Positions 51,258 to 61,782 of a DNA stretch of 64,000 nt are shown piece after piece. The notes below the pieces were generated by a model that saw nothing but the letters and a program-made list of their open reading frames with translations, was not told the DNA's origin and made no database searches. The stretch lies in NCBI RefSeq assembly GCF_019977655.1, contig NZ_AP024849.1, positions 4,125,001-4,189,000 of the forward strand, written 5' to 3'. The position numbers were made by a program, and so were the translations under genes. How positions within the stretch are numbered: position 1 is the stretch's first letter; the number at the start of each line of letters is the position of its first letter. Origin of the DNA: Clostridium gelidum (GTDB taxonomy: Bacteria > Bacillota > Clostridia > Clostridiales > Clostridiaceae).

Positions 51258-51854
51258 TTATTCAACCCTTCTATTTTTATAATAATATTCTTTATCACGT
51301 TCATTTATTTTTCTTAATATACGACATGGATTTCCTACAGCAACAACATTTTCCGGAATGTCATGTGTAACAACACTTCCAGCACCTATAACTGAATTAT
51401 CACCTATGGTGACTCCTGGCAAAATCACTGCATTGGAGCCTATCCATACATCGTTGCCAATTCTTACAGGAATTGAAAACTGAGTGCCATATCTGCGAAG
51501 TTCTGCGTCAACTGGATGCCCTGTAGGTGTTATTGTTACATTAGGTGCTATCATAACATTATTACCTATATAAACGTCAATATCATCTACAATTACAAGA
51601 TTAAAATTAGCATAAAAACCCTCCCCAATATGTACGTTTGTACCATATGCCATATGTACTGGTGGCTCAATATAAATATTCTCGCCCATATCACCCAATA
51701 ATTCTTTCAGTAAATCTTTCCTTTTTGTTTCTTCACTTGGACGTGTATGGTTATAATCATATAATAATTCTTGACACCTTTTACGTTCATCTTCAAGACC
51801 CTCTCCTACATCTCTATACAACATACCATTTTTCATTTTCTCTCTAATTGTCAT
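51258..51854 (-). CDS. Maltose/galactoside O-acetyltransferase family protein
   Basis: A 198-residue left-handed beta-helix acetyltransferase that acetylates sugar hydroxyls with acetyl-CoA. The N-terminal helix domain (TIREKMKNGMLYRDVGEGLE) is the Mac domain. The helix repeats include IGNNVMIAPNVTITPTGHP (His active site) and VRIGNDVWIGSNAVILPG. ATG at 51854 follows GGAGG by six bases, and the ATG at 51866 overlaps that site. It may detoxify non-metabolised sugars, as LacA does, beside the galactosidase genes. Confidence 0.9.
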   Translation of the reverse strand: MTIREKMKNGMLYRDVGEGLEDERKRCQELLYDYNHTRPSEETKRKDLLKELLGDMGENIYIEPPVHMAYGTNVHIGEGFYANFNLVIVDDIDVYIGNNVMIAPNVTITPTGHPVDAELRRYGTQFSIPVRIGNDVWIGSNAVILPGVTIGDNSVIGAGSVVTHDIPENVVAVGNPCRILRKINERDKEYYYKNRRVE

Positions 51855-51903
51855 AATAACCTCCATAAATTATAATATTTTTCATGCACTTATTGATTTT
51901 ATA

Positions 51904-52638
51904 TTAATTATATAAAAGACTTTTAATCAACAAAACTGTTCCACTTATTACAAGTAAAGCAATAACTGATTTTTCCACAGTTTCTTCTTTCATCTTTGAG
52001 TCAACCTTAACACCTATAATCATCCCTAAAATAACTGCTGGTGAAAGAATTAGCGTTAACATAAATATTTCTTTGTTTAATATACCAGTAAACAAGTATA
52101 AAAAAAATCTAAATACATTATCTACTAAGAAAACACAACAGATGTTTGCACGAAATTCACTTTTATTATTAGTAGTTCTGCTAATGTATGCAACCAAAAG
52201 AGCACCAATTCCATATAATCCTGCTAAAACACCTGAAATTATGCCTATAATTATTAGAAAAATAGGACTATTTTTCTTTGTTTCATTTTCAGTAGGCTTT
52301 CTTGTCAACATTTCTAATGCCATTCCCACAACTACTATTCCTAATATTGATTTTAATATCCTATCATTACCTACCCTTAGAAAAAATGTACCAGGAATAA
52401 TACCTACTAATAGCATAAGTGATAATGGAATAACAACTTTAAGAGAAATATTTTTCCGTTCTCTCCAAGCTATATACATATTTGTTGGAATACTAAAAAT
52501 TAGATCTACAGGTGTAGTTAATCTATTTGATACTACAAATGAAAATAATGAACCCATAACAAGTGTATTTCCAAATCCGGTTATACTTTTTACAAAGTAC
52601 GCTAATAAAGTTGAAATAAAAAGAAATATATTTTGCAT
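51904..52638 (-). CDS. TauE/SafE family membrane permease
   Basis: A 244-residue protein with about eight membrane segments in the two-repeat arrangement of sulfite exporter TauE/SafE proteins (YFVKSITGFGNTLVMGSLFS in repeat 1; GLYGIGALLVAYISRTTNN in repeat 2). These carry anions such as sulfite, sulfoacetate or organic acids. The substrate is unknown. It ends 50 bases before the acetyltransferase gene. Confidence 0.85.
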   Translation of the reverse strand: MQNIFLFISTLLAYFVKSITGFGNTLVMGSLFSFVVSNRLTTPVDLIFSIPTNMYIAWRERKNISLKVVIPLSLMLLVGIIPGTFFLRVGNDRILKSILGIVVVGMALEMLTRKPTENETKKNSPIFLIIIGIISGVLAGLYGIGALLVAYISRTTNNKSEFRANICCVFLVDNVFRFFLYLFTGILNKEIFMLTLILSPAVILGMIIGVKVDSKMKEETVEKSVIALLVISGTVLLIKSLLYN

Positions 52639-52689
52639 TATTTACCTCCTCAGAATCTTAAGTAAATGTAACAAATGCATGCCCCCTCA

Positions 52690-53012
52690 TTTAAGTGGAA
52701 TACATGCATAAGTACAATTTTCTCCTTGCGCACCTACATATATATAACCACAATGCAAGTTTTTCTTATACGTACAATTAAATTATATACCCACCATACT
52801 TATGCGTAGACACAAACAGAGAAATTGGATACATGTTTGTGCAGTAGGCATTAGAAAATGAGCTGATGAAGCCACTTAATGGCTGGTTGTTCCATTTTAG
52901 TTTGTCCCAATTTTACATTGGGAGCAAACTAAAATAGATGCAACCTGCCATTTAGTGGCTTCCAGCGAAATTTTCTTAGTCCTACGGAACAAACATGTAT
53001 TCAATTTCGGTG
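52690..53012. repeat. Long imperfect hairpin element, copy A
   Basis: A compound inverted repeat between lacZ and the TauE gene. Outer arms 52821-52840 and 52989-53008 match 19 of 20. Middle arms 52868-52883 and 52947-52962 match 15 of 16. Inner arms 52895-52910 and 52918-52934 match with one bulge. A separate weaker repeat (CATAAGTA/TACTTATG) spans 52707-52804. The element read in reverse resembles the element at 59762-59955. No transposase frame is present. Confidence 0.7.
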
Positions 53013-53047
53013 GTTATCCTTATAAGTAAGATTTTCACTGTGGGTAT

Positions 53048-56000
53048 CTATATATTAGAAATCATAAAACTATATTCTAAATCTTTACTAGAATCTATAC
53101 AGAATTCAGGTAATACTGGTGCTCCCCAGCTATCATCTCCACCAACACCCATTTGTTTACCTATAATATTAACATTTGTAAAGTTAATAGGTGGTAAATC
53201 TTCTTGATGAAGAGCATTTTCAAGTTCCATATTATTGTACGGTAAAACACTAAATTCAAATGGTGATTTCTCATAAGAGAACTTAAGTCCGTCTCCATTT
53301 TCATTTTTAATAGTTACCCATCTAGTACCAGTTCTGTTACCACATTCTTGTGGAACTAAATATTTAGATAGATTATCTATTGGTGTACTTTTATAAATCC
53401 CTAATTTAGTGCCTTCACATCTATCCATATAATTTTCATCTGGTCCCATACCATACCATGAGAATGAATTAAATTCAGTTAGAAGTCTAAAATTCATGCC
53501 TAGAACTGGTAGTTCTGGTAATCCTTCTACTCCTTTATATAAGACATTAACTTTAATTGCTCCATTTTCAGTAACTTCATAAGTTACCTTAACCTTAGTA
53601 GATGGGATTGTTGGTAATTCATAAGTGTATTCTAATATAATTTTATCTTCATGCTCTCCCATTGAAAAATCCACATATTTTTGGCACATTGTAGCACTAA
53701 GCCACTGAGCACATCTAAATTCATGTTTATTTCCTCTATCATTATCTGTAGTTGCTCTCCAATAGAATGTCTTAGGAGTTCTTGTGATAAACTCTTTTCC
53801 ATTATATCTTAGAGAAACAATTCCCCCTTCTTGTTTAGAAAATATCACTTTGAAATTTTCCCCATGAACACCTATGTTTACATCACCATGAACAACTTTT
53901 ATCTTATTATTAAATGTATTCTTTACCTCTTCTTTTCTCTCAAAAACTTTTTGTCCAAAAGCTACTTCATGACCTTTATTTGCCCAAATAGTATCTTCTG
54001 ATAATCTTAGCGAAATAATACATACAATTTCTTCTGAATAATTATGATATTCAAAAGGTAATTCTATATACTTTTCTTCTCCCGCTGCTACGGATACTTT
54101 TGTTTTGCCTTCTTGCAATAGCTTTCCTTCTATTTCAGAAACATAAAACAAATCATAAACTTCCGTATTTACAAAAAGATTTTGATTCTTAATAGTAACA
54201 CCTTTTTCATCTGGAATTATTTTTATATTTTGATATAAATGTTTTACTTCCATAGCTTTTGGTGATGCAGTTCTATCTGCATAAACTATACCATTTCCTG
54301 AAAAGTTATAATCAGATGGACGATCAGTAAAATCTCCTCCATAAGATAAAACTTCTTTTCCGTTTGGTGCTTTTCTATAAAGGGCTTGATCGCTGTAATC
54401 CCAAATGAATCCACCTTGATACATTGGATATTTATCCTCAAGTTCTGTGTATTTCATCATTCCACCACAAGAATTACCCATAGCATGCATGTACTCACAA
54501 CTAATATAAGGTTTCTTAGGATCATTACTAAGATATTCTTCTATATCTACTGGTTTAGCATACATTCTACTTTCCATATCACTTGTTTTTTCATATTCTC
54601 TATTCCAAAATACACCTTCATAATGAACTAAACGAGAAGAATCTTTCTTTCTAAAATATTCTGACATTTGGAATATATCTTCTCCAGCATAAGATTCATT
54701 ACCACATGACCAAATAAGAACAGATGGATGATTCTTATCACGCTCTAGCATTGAAGCTGCACGATCTATTACTACTTCTTGCCACTCTGGAAGACTACCT
54801 GGTATATTCCATGATGGTTCACATTGCCCCATCTTTTGCCAAGATCCATGACTTTCTAAGTTAGTTTCATCAATTAGATAAATACCATATTCATCGCAAA
54901 GTCTATACCATAAACTTTGATTTGGATAATGTGATGTTCTAACTGCGTTAATATTGTGTTGTTTTAAAAACTTAATATCCCAAAGCATATCGTCTTTCGT
55001 AATAGAACGTCCACGTCTTGGATTAAACTCATGACGATTAACACCTTTAAATATTATTCTTTTTCCATTAAGACACATTATTTTATCTTTCATTTCAAAA
55101 TGTCTAAAACCAACTTTTTGCTTAACCACCTCAATTAAAGTATTATCTTCCTTGCTAATTATTACATAAAGAGTATACAAATTCGGTTCTTCTGCACTCC
55201 ACAACTTAACATTTTTAACATCAAAAGATAATGTTAAATCATTCTTAAATGAGACTTTCTCACTTTCAACAATTTTATTTCCATCACTATCTTCTAGATA
55301 TCCTTCTATTTTAGTATTAGCATCTCCTATTATTTTTAAATCTGCATCAAGTTTTGCATTTATAAAATCATCATATAATTCTGTTTTCACAAAAAGATCA
55401 TTTACATGAGTCTCAGGAATTGCATATAAATAAACATCTCTAAATATTCCTGAAAATCTCCAAAAATCCTGATCTTCAATCCAACTTGCACTACTTCTTT
55501 TATAAACTTCTACTGCTAGTTTGTTTTCTCCAGTCTTTAGGTAAGCTGTAATATCAAATTCTGATGGAGTAAACGTATCTTCGCTATATCCTACAAATTC
55601 ACCATTAATCCATAAATAAAATGCTGCTTCAACACCTTGGAATGAAAGAAAAGTTTGCTTATTTTTCAATTCTTCCTTTACATCAAAAAATGTTACATAA
55701 CTTCCCACTGGATTATAAGTTTTTGAAATATGAGGTGGTCTTAGTTCATCATGACCTTCCCAAGGATACATAGTATTAATATATTGACATTTGTCATATC
55801 CTTGCAATTGGATATGCCCTGGTACTTCAATATATTTAAAACCACTTACGTCAAAATCTTCTTTATAAAAATCTTTAAGTCTTAAAGATGAATTTTCACT
55901 ATATGAAAATCTCCATCTTCCATTTAAATTTTGCTTAAGAATCATTTCATCTTCTAGTTTAACTTGCTCCATTTCTTCATAAAACCAATGATCAGAATGT

Positions 56001-56071
56001 GCATCAATTCTATTTACTCTAAAAACTTCTGGATCTTCTAACCAATCTAATGTAGGTTTAATATCTTTCAT
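53048..56071 (-). CDS. lacZ: Beta-galactosidase, GH2 (LacZ type)
   Basis: A 1007-residue cytoplasmic enzyme that hydrolyses lactose and related beta-galactosides. It shows all five LacZ domains: jelly roll, two immunoglobulin-like, barrel (about 330-620) and the C-terminal Bgal_small_N domain (about 740-1005). Acid/base E459 is in WSCGNESYAG and nucleophile E526 is in SCEYMHAMGNS. There is no signal peptide. It is divergent from the two-component genes, whose 273-base gap should contain both promoters. No LacI operator is seen there. Confidence 0.95.
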   Translation of the reverse strand: MKDIKPTLDWLEDPEVFRVNRIDAHSDHWFYEEMEQVKLEDEMILKQNLNGRWRFSYSENSSLRLKDFYKEDFDVSGFKYIEVPGHIQLQGYDKCQYINTMYPWEGHDELRPPHISKTYNPVGSYVTFFDVKEELKNKQTFLSFQGVEAAFYLWINGEFVGYSEDTFTPSEFDITAYLKTGENKLAVEVYKRSSASWIEDQDFWRFSGIFRDVYLYAIPETHVNDLFVKTELYDDFINAKLDADLKIIGDANTKIEGYLEDSDGNKIVESEKVSFKNDLTLSFDVKNVKLWSAEEPNLYTLYVIISKEDNTLIEVVKQKVGFRHFEMKDKIMCLNGKRIIFKGVNRHEFNPRRGRSITKDDMLWDIKFLKQHNINAVRTSHYPNQSLWYRLCDEYGIYLIDETNLESHGSWQKMGQCEPSWNIPGSLPEWQEVVIDRAASMLERDKNHPSVLIWSCGNESYAGEDIFQMSEYFRKKDSSRLVHYEGVFWNREYEKTSDMESRMYAKPVDIEEYLSNDPKKPYISCEYMHAMGNSCGGMMKYTELEDKYPMYQGGFIWDYSDQALYRKAPNGKEVLSYGGDFTDRPSDYNFSGNGIVYADRTASPKAMEVKHLYQNIKIIPDEKGVTIKNQNLFVNTEVYDLFYVSEIEGKLLQEGKTKVSVAAGEEKYIELPFEYHNYSEEIVCIISLRLSEDTIWANKGHEVAFGQKVFERKEEVKNTFNNKIKVVHGDVNIGVHGENFKVIFSKQEGGIVSLRYNGKEFITRTPKTFYWRATTDNDRGNKHEFRCAQWLSATMCQKYVDFSMGEHEDKIILEYTYELPTIPSTKVKVTYEVTENGAIKVNVLYKGVEGLPELPVLGMNFRLLTEFNSFSWYGMGPDENYMDRCEGTKLGIYKSTPIDNLSKYLVPQECGNRTGTRWVTIKNENGDGLKFSYEKSPFEFSVLPYNNMELENALHQEDLPPINFTNVNIIGKQMGVGGDDSWGAPVLPEFCIDSSKDLEYSFMISNI

Positions 56072-56344
56072 TTTATACCATCACTTTCTTATCTTTATAG
56101 CATTGTTTTTGATAAATACCAACGCCTTAGTTATATTTATAATTTTAAGTAATTCATATTTTTATTGTATTAAAGTTTTACTAAAATATCAATGCTTTTT
56201 AGTAAAAATTCAGTAAAACATTTTTCTTGATTGAAAATAATTTATTTATAAGCTATAATTGAAATTAAACAATATACTATAATTGTCAAAATATTAAATA
56301 TTATATACTAAATATTGCGGAAATTTAGAATTGAGGTGCAGTTA

Positions 56345-57910
56345 TTGAGTGAATTTTGTAAAATCCTGATTGTTGATGATGAATTTATCATGCGCCAGGG
56401 AATTACTCACATGATTGATTGGGAGCAAGAAGGCTTTCAATTTATCGGTCAAGCTTCAAATGGTCAAGAAGCTATTGAAATTATCAAAGATAATCCCCCC
56501 GATATTATTATTTCAGATATTCTAATGCCACAAATGGATGGTATTGAATTAGCTAAATTCGTACAAGAAAAATATCCTCAAATTCAAATTATCATTTTAA
56601 GCAGTTTTAGTGATTTTGAATATGTAAAGTCTTCATTTCAACATGGCGCTGTTGATTATATTTTAAAACCATCATTGAATCCAGCGGAACTAATTAAAAC
56701 ATTAAAAAAGGCTTCAAGTGAAGTACAAAACTTTACTTTACCTACTAAAGGTGCTGTTAATGCAAATAGTATATTAAATAGACTTATTCTCGGCTTTGAT
56801 AGTAATATCGATTTTGACTATTTAAATACTTTATTCATTAATCCATCTTTTTGTCTATTTGGCATAAATGCAAAAAATACATATAATATCTATGATAAAC
56901 GTAATAAAATGCTTGATTTCATTATTTCTGAAATTGATCAAGAATTTTCCTCAAAGGATGTTAACCAAAATCAAAGTATTCAACTCGTAAATATTGAAAA
57001 CGAAATCATTGTTTTTGTTATAAATTTTCACAATGAAAATTATAGTAATATAGTAACTAAATTAGCTGAAATTTGTGATACAGTTTCACGTAATTTTCCT
57101 GAAGTATTTTTTGTTTTAAGCAAAAAATTTGATTCTATTGCAAATATTAAAACCGTATATGATAAAGATTTTTCAGTCTTAACACAACAATATTTTTATA
57201 ATAAAAATATTCATTTTTTGTGTTCTGAAAATTTTGAAATTCCACCATCAATGGATAAATTTAATTTTAAAAGTTTTTCTGAATCAATTGCTATACTACA
57301 AATTTCAAATGCTTTTGAAATGTTAACCCAGTACATTATAAAAGCAATTTCTAATAAATCTCTTACGGAATTTGAACTTAAAACTTTAATACAAAATTCT
57401 TTTTATAATGCTATTTCTAATTTAGAATATTTAAATTTTGATCCAGCTACATCAAATATATTAAAACGTGATTGCTTCGATAAAATTGATAATAGCAGAT
57501 ATGCAGAAGATTTAATGCTAAATTATGAATCTATATTAAGCTATTTCACAGAAATAATAGAAGAACATAAAAGCAAAATAACTACTCATATGATTAATAA
57601 AATTATACAGTATATTCATGCTCATTATGATGAACAACTTAATTTAACAGATGTTTCAAAGTTATTTAATTTTAATTACTACTATTTATCATCCTACTTT
57701 AGCTCTCATAACAAAGAAGGTTTTAATGAATTTCTTAATAAAATCAGAATAGAAAAAGCTTGTGATTTTTTAAAACAAGATATTCCTATTTCTGATATTA
57801 GTAGCATGGTAGGATATTCTGATCATAGCTACTTTTGCAAGGTTTTTAAAAAATTTACAGGACTTACTCCTAGTAATTTTAGAAAAAATGGCATTAAAAT
57901 TAATGATTAA
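56345..57910 (+). CDS. YesN-type response regulator with AraC output domain
   Basis: A 521-residue transcription regulator. The receiver domain (3-125) has IVDDEFIMRQG, the phospho-acceptor D58 in ISDILMPQMDG and the Lys of YILKPS. A middle region of 280 residues is of unknown fold. The C-terminal AraC domain has GYSDHSYFCKVFKKFTGLTP. A TTG at 56345 after GAGGTG is chosen. The frame could begin at an ATG-less triplet at 56315 but has no site there. It is followed by its kinase gene and probably controls nearby sugar genes such as lacZ. Confidence 0.9.
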   Translation: MSEFCKILIVDDEFIMRQGITHMIDWEQEGFQFIGQASNGQEAIEIIKDNPPDIIISDILMPQMDGIELAKFVQEKYPQIQIIILSSFSDFEYVKSSFQHGAVDYILKPSLNPAELIKTLKKASSEVQNFTLPTKGAVNANSILNRLILGFDSNIDFDYLNTLFINPSFCLFGINAKNTYNIYDKRNKMLDFIISEIDQEFSSKDVNQNQSIQLVNIENEIIVFVINFHNENYSNIVTKLAEICDTVSRNFPEVFFVLSKKFDSIANIKTVYDKDFSVLTQQYFYNKNIHFLCSENFEIPPSMDKFNFKSFSESIAILQISNAFEMLTQYIIKAISNKSLTEFELKTLIQNSFYNAISNLEYLNFDPATSNILKRDCFDKIDNSRYAEDLMLNYESILSYFTEIIEEHKSKITTHMINKIIQYIHAHYDEQLNLTDVSKLFNFNYYYLSSYFSSHNKEGFNEFLNKIRIEKACDFLKQDIPISDISSMVGYSDHSYFCKVFKKFTGLTPSNFRKNGIKIND

Positions 57911-57967
57911 ACTAATTAATTCATTATGTTTAAAATTAACACTTATATCAAGAAGGGAATAAAAACT

Positions 57968-59755
57968 ATGTTGAAAATTTTAAAATTTCTTCATTCTACT
58001 AGCTTATTTTTTAGAGTTGCTTCAATTGTACTTATAAGTATTATACTAGTATCTTTTTCTACTAGTATGATTGCAATTAAAATCTCAAAAGATGCACTTG
58101 TTGATACCTTTAGTAAATCAAATTATAAGGTTTTAACTCAAATTACTGAAAATTATATTTCTCTAAATGATAAGATAATTAATGCTATGAATGCAATTGA
58201 AAGTATACCAGATTTTGAAAGATACCTTACTGAAGCAGAGCTGAGTCCACAACTTAATTATAAAACTATTTATAATATGTCTACAAATTTAAATCAAATA
58301 GCGCCAAAAAAAGATTTTCTTGATATCACTATATTAACCATAGGACTTAATGGTAAAACTTTTATTGGAAATAGTGATTGTATCACTACAGATGTAAATG
58401 ATATTTTAAATAATAATATTACAAAGAATGCTTTAGCTAGTAAAAATATGGTTTTATATCAATATTTAGATCACGGTTTTACAAAATACACACAATACTC
58501 TAGTACCATTGTAACAACAAAAGTTTTATGTGATAAATTTACTAGAGTGCCTTATGGATTTGTTTATGTACTCATTAATCAAAATACATTCAAAAAATAT
58601 TACGATTATTTTGTAGGTAATGGTAACAATATTGCTATTATGTCCAGTGATGGTACTATTGTTTCTTCCAATCTAACTTCTAATATAGGTACTAAAAATT
58701 TAGATTTATATAATATATCAAATAATATTCTAGAAAATAATCTTAAATATATTAATACTCATTTGAATTCTTCAGATGTAGCAATATTATCAAAACATTT
58801 ACCTACTTATAATTTTAATATAGTAGGCACTATTGATAAAAACATAGTTTTAGATGAACTATATAATTCTTCTCAAATCATTATGGTTATTATACTAATT
58901 GCATTACTGTTTATTATTCTTACATTCTTTATTATACGAAGGACAACAAAACCAATTTCTGCTCTGGTAAAAACAATGCCTAAAATCATTCACGGTGATT
59001 TTAATAATCATCTTCCTGTTGTTGGTGGCTATGAAGTTCGTGAATTATCATCTACATTTAACTATATGCTAGATGGATTAAATAATTATGTTCAGGAACA
59101 AATAAAAATGCAAAAGGAAAAACGAAAAGCAGAAATCCATGCATTACAAATGCAAATTAATCCACATTTTATTTATAACACTTTATCTTCAATTAAGTGG
59201 CTTATGTGGCAAGGAAATATTGAAAAATCAACCGAAACTATTGATGCATTTATTTCTCTTCTTCAAAATACAATTAGCAATAAAAATGAGATGATAACCA
59301 TACTCGAGGAAATAGACAATTTAAAAAATTACGTTTTAATTAATCACATTCGTTATGGTGATAGCATTAACGTAACCTTTTTTGTAATTCCTAATTGTGA
59401 GGATTATATTATTCCTAAATTAATATTGCAACCATTTATTGAAAATGCATTTTTTCATGGATTTACTGATAAATCAACTGGTTCTATACACATATTTGTA
59501 AATGAACAAGCTGGAAATTTAATTTGTGAAATTATAGATAATGGTGTTGGAATAGCAAGTGAGGACATGAAAAGCATACTTAAGAAATCTACTAAAAAAC
59601 ATGAACACTTCACAAGTATTGGTGTTCATAATGTTAATGATAGAATAAAACTTATTTATGGAGATGATTATGGGGTAACAATTACGAGTGAATTAAACAA
59701 AGGAACCACTGTAAAAGTAATAATCCCTGCTCAAAAAGAATTTATAGAAGACTAA
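57968..59755 (+). CDS. YesM-type sensor histidine kinase
   Basis: A 595-residue membrane kinase. TM1 lies at about 16-37, an extracellular Cache-like sensor at 38-303, TM2 at 304-326, HAMP at 327-385, the His_kinase domain with H400 in QINPHFIYNTLSSIKWL, and the ATPase with QPFIENAFFHGF and DNGVGI. ATG at 57968 has AAGAAGGGA nine bases ahead. An earlier in-frame ATG at 57926 has no site. It probably senses an extracellular sugar and phosphorylates the regulator encoded just before. Confidence 0.9.
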   Translation: MLKILKFLHSTSLFFRVASIVLISIILVSFSTSMIAIKISKDALVDTFSKSNYKVLTQITENYISLNDKIINAMNAIESIPDFERYLTEAELSPQLNYKTIYNMSTNLNQIAPKKDFLDITILTIGLNGKTFIGNSDCITTDVNDILNNNITKNALASKNMVLYQYLDHGFTKYTQYSSTIVTTKVLCDKFTRVPYGFVYVLINQNTFKKYYDYFVGNGNNIAIMSSDGTIVSSNLTSNIGTKNLDLYNISNNILENNLKYINTHLNSSDVAILSKHLPTYNFNIVGTIDKNIVLDELYNSSQIIMVIILIALLFIILTFFIIRRTTKPISALVKTMPKIIHGDFNNHLPVVGGYEVRELSSTFNYMLDGLNNYVQEQIKMQKEKRKAEIHALQMQINPHFIYNTLSSIKWLMWQGNIEKSTETIDAFISLLQNTISNKNEMITILEEIDNLKNYVLINHIRYGDSINVTFFVIPNCEDYIIPKLILQPFIENAFFHGFTDKSTGSIHIFVNEQAGNLICEIIDNGVGIASEDMKSILKKSTKKHEHFTSIGVHNVNDRIKLIYGDDYGVTITSELNKGTTVKVIIPAQKEFIED

Positions 59756-59761
59756 TGCGTA

Positions 59762-59955
59762 TAATTCACCGAAATTGGATACATATTTGTGCCCTCAGGT
59801 GGCATATTATTCCACAGGACTAGGAAAATTTTGCTATAAACTTCTAAATGGAGGGGTGCACCCACTTCTGCAAGCTCAGGACAAGCAAAAATGGAATGAC
59901 CCTCCATTAAGAAGTTTCAACAGCTTATTTCCACAGATGATACACGCAAGTATGA
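59762..59955. repeat. Long hairpin element, copy B
   Basis: It starts CACCGAAATTGGATACAT and later has AGGACTAGGAAAATTTTGCT, matching the reverse complement of copy A (CACCGAAATTGAATACAT and AGGACTAAGAAAATTTCGCT) with an insertion between. An inner stem 59838-59855 with 59900-59917 pairs at 17 of 18. The right outer arm of copy A is missing here. It lies between the kinase and chemoreceptor stop codons. It also contains a chance open frame (59775-59975) that I do not call. Confidence 0.65.
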
Positions 59956-59959
59956 TATT

Positions 59960-61654
59960 CTATATTTTAAATTGACCAATTGCTTTACCCAATTGATTAG
60001 AAACTTCTTCACACTGTTTAGAATTTCTTTCAATATCTTGTGATTTCTCTGATAACAAATTAATTTTAGATGCAATATTCACAGCATCATTAGCTCCATC
60101 GCCTGACGAAATTGCAACATTATTAATTGCAGAAGCAATCTCTTTTGTTGATAATAACAATTGCATCGCATCTTCTTCAATTTTTTGTGATATTTCATTA
60201 TAATAATTTGCATCACTGCTATAAAAATTACTAATTCCATAAAATTGTTTATAATTTTCAATAACTGTCTCATCAATAAATTTTAATATACTTGTAGAGC
60301 TAGTAACCAAAGAATCCACAGCTTGAATTACATGAGTGGTTATATCTCTTATCCTTTTAGTTGTCATATCAGATTCTTCTGCCAATTTTTTGATTTCTGC
60401 TGCAACTACTGCAAATCCTTTTCCTGATTCACCTGCTCTTGCTGCTTCAATTGATGCATTTAAAGAAAGAAGATTTGTTTGACTGCTTATATCAGATATA
60501 GCATCAAGTAAATTACTTATTTCATTCACTTTAGCAGATTTATCTATAGCTTCTTTTAATTTATCACTATTTTCACTACATAGTTTAAGCGTTTCGTTTT
60601 CTAAGTTTATAGAATCAGTTTTAAAATTATTAGCTCGATTTTTAATTTCTTCTGAATATAATAATGCTTTTTTAGTAGTATCAGAAATTCCTTCAACGGA
60701 ATTTTCCATTTCATTAGTTGTTGAACTTATTTCTTCTGTAGATGCAGCTGATTCTTCTAATCCTGCTGCAATTTGTTCAGTAGCAATATTGGCATCTTCA
60801 ACAATAGAGTTTAATTCTGTAACTGTTAAATTTAATTCTTTGCTCGTATTTGAAGTCAAGTATATCTGATTTTCTATATTTTTCAGTATTAATCTTATGT
60901 TGTTTTGCATTACTGTTAGATTCTTAAACATAGTACCTGTTTCATCTTTTGCTTTCAAGAATTTATCATCTAAAGCAACTGTAAAATCACCACTGGACAT
61001 AACTAATAAGCACTCATTAAATTTATGAATTGATTTAACAATAATAGATCCTATTTTATTAAATATGACTATTCCTATAATTATAAGTATTAAAATTATT
61101 ATAGCAATGCTTGAAATAGTCCTAAATACATATTGAGTTATAACACTATAATCTATACCAACAGACCACATTCCTATTGTGTCCCCAAGGGCATTTTTAA
61201 TAGGCGTGTATTGACACAATGTATCTCTACCTAACACTTGTGCTTTTCCAACATATGTTTTTCCTTGTTTCAAAACTAAATCAATGATTTCATCAGAAGC
61301 CTTTGTTTCTACTGCTTTATTCCCCTTTTCATCCATAACGTTTGTAGAAACTCTAGTATCTCCTAAAAATATACTAATCATAGCACCACTTTCATTTTGA
61401 AGATAATCTACGATTTGATTATTATCGCTAATTTTGAAATCCCCTTTATATAGTTTTCCATCAGAAGCTTTCCATTTACCAAGGTATTTCATATCCACAT
61501 ATGCATAACCTAATTTACTAGTAGTAGTTACTGTTTGTTCATAATTAGCATAAGCCATTTTACTAATATTAGAATAAATAATTGCAAATATACTTATTGA
61601 AATAGTACTTACAATTAAAACAAATGCTAAAACTAATTTCGCTTTAATTTTCAT
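59960..61654 (-). CDS. Methyl-accepting chemotaxis protein with Cache sensor
   Basis: A 564-residue chemoreceptor. TM1 lies at about 7-28. The extracellular 30-185 is a single-Cache domain (GKWKASDGKLYKGDFKI; MISIFLGDTRVSTNV; IGMWSVGIDYS), followed by TM2 at 186-209, HAMP and the signalling region with SQTNLLSLNASIEAARAGES. Cache domains bind small carboxylates, amino acids or sugars. The ligand is unknown. It lies between the two-component genes and the GH42 gene, about 130 bases after the latter on the same strand. Confidence 0.9.
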   Translation of the reverse strand: MKIKAKLVLAFVLIVSTISISIFAIIYSNISKMAYANYEQTVTTTSKLGYAYVDMKYLGKWKASDGKLYKGDFKISDNNQIVDYLQNESGAMISIFLGDTRVSTNVMDEKGNKAVETKASDEIIDLVLKQGKTYVGKAQVLGRDTLCQYTPIKNALGDTIGMWSVGIDYSVITQYVFRTISSIAIIILILIIIGIVIFNKIGSIIVKSIHKFNECLLVMSSGDFTVALDDKFLKAKDETGTMFKNLTVMQNNIRLILKNIENQIYLTSNTSKELNLTVTELNSIVEDANIATEQIAAGLEESAASTEEISSTTNEMENSVEGISDTTKKALLYSEEIKNRANNFKTDSINLENETLKLCSENSDKLKEAIDKSAKVNEISNLLDAISDISSQTNLLSLNASIEAARAGESGKGFAVVAAEIKKLAEESDMTTKRIRDITTHVIQAVDSLVTSSTSILKFIDETVIENYKQFYGISNFYSSDANYYNEISQKIEEDAMQLLLSTKEIASAINNVAISSGDGANDAVNIASKINLLSEKSQDIERNSKQCEEVSNQLGKAIGQFKI

Positions 61655-61782
61655 AGTTTCACCCTTCTTATGAAAGCAAGTTAACTTTATATTTACTAAA
61701 AATTATTCCTATCAAATAATATTTTCAAGAATTAGAGAGATAACAGTTCAATTCCCAAAAATATCACAAACCCTCAATCAGT

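Noticed and set aside
54386..54631. Plus-strand frame inside lacZ
   Set aside because: Shadow of a strongly supported GH2 gene with intact catalytic motifs.
59775..59975. Plus-strand open frame of 66 codons
   Set aside because: It lies within hairpin element B, has no ribosome binding site and no recognisable protein features.
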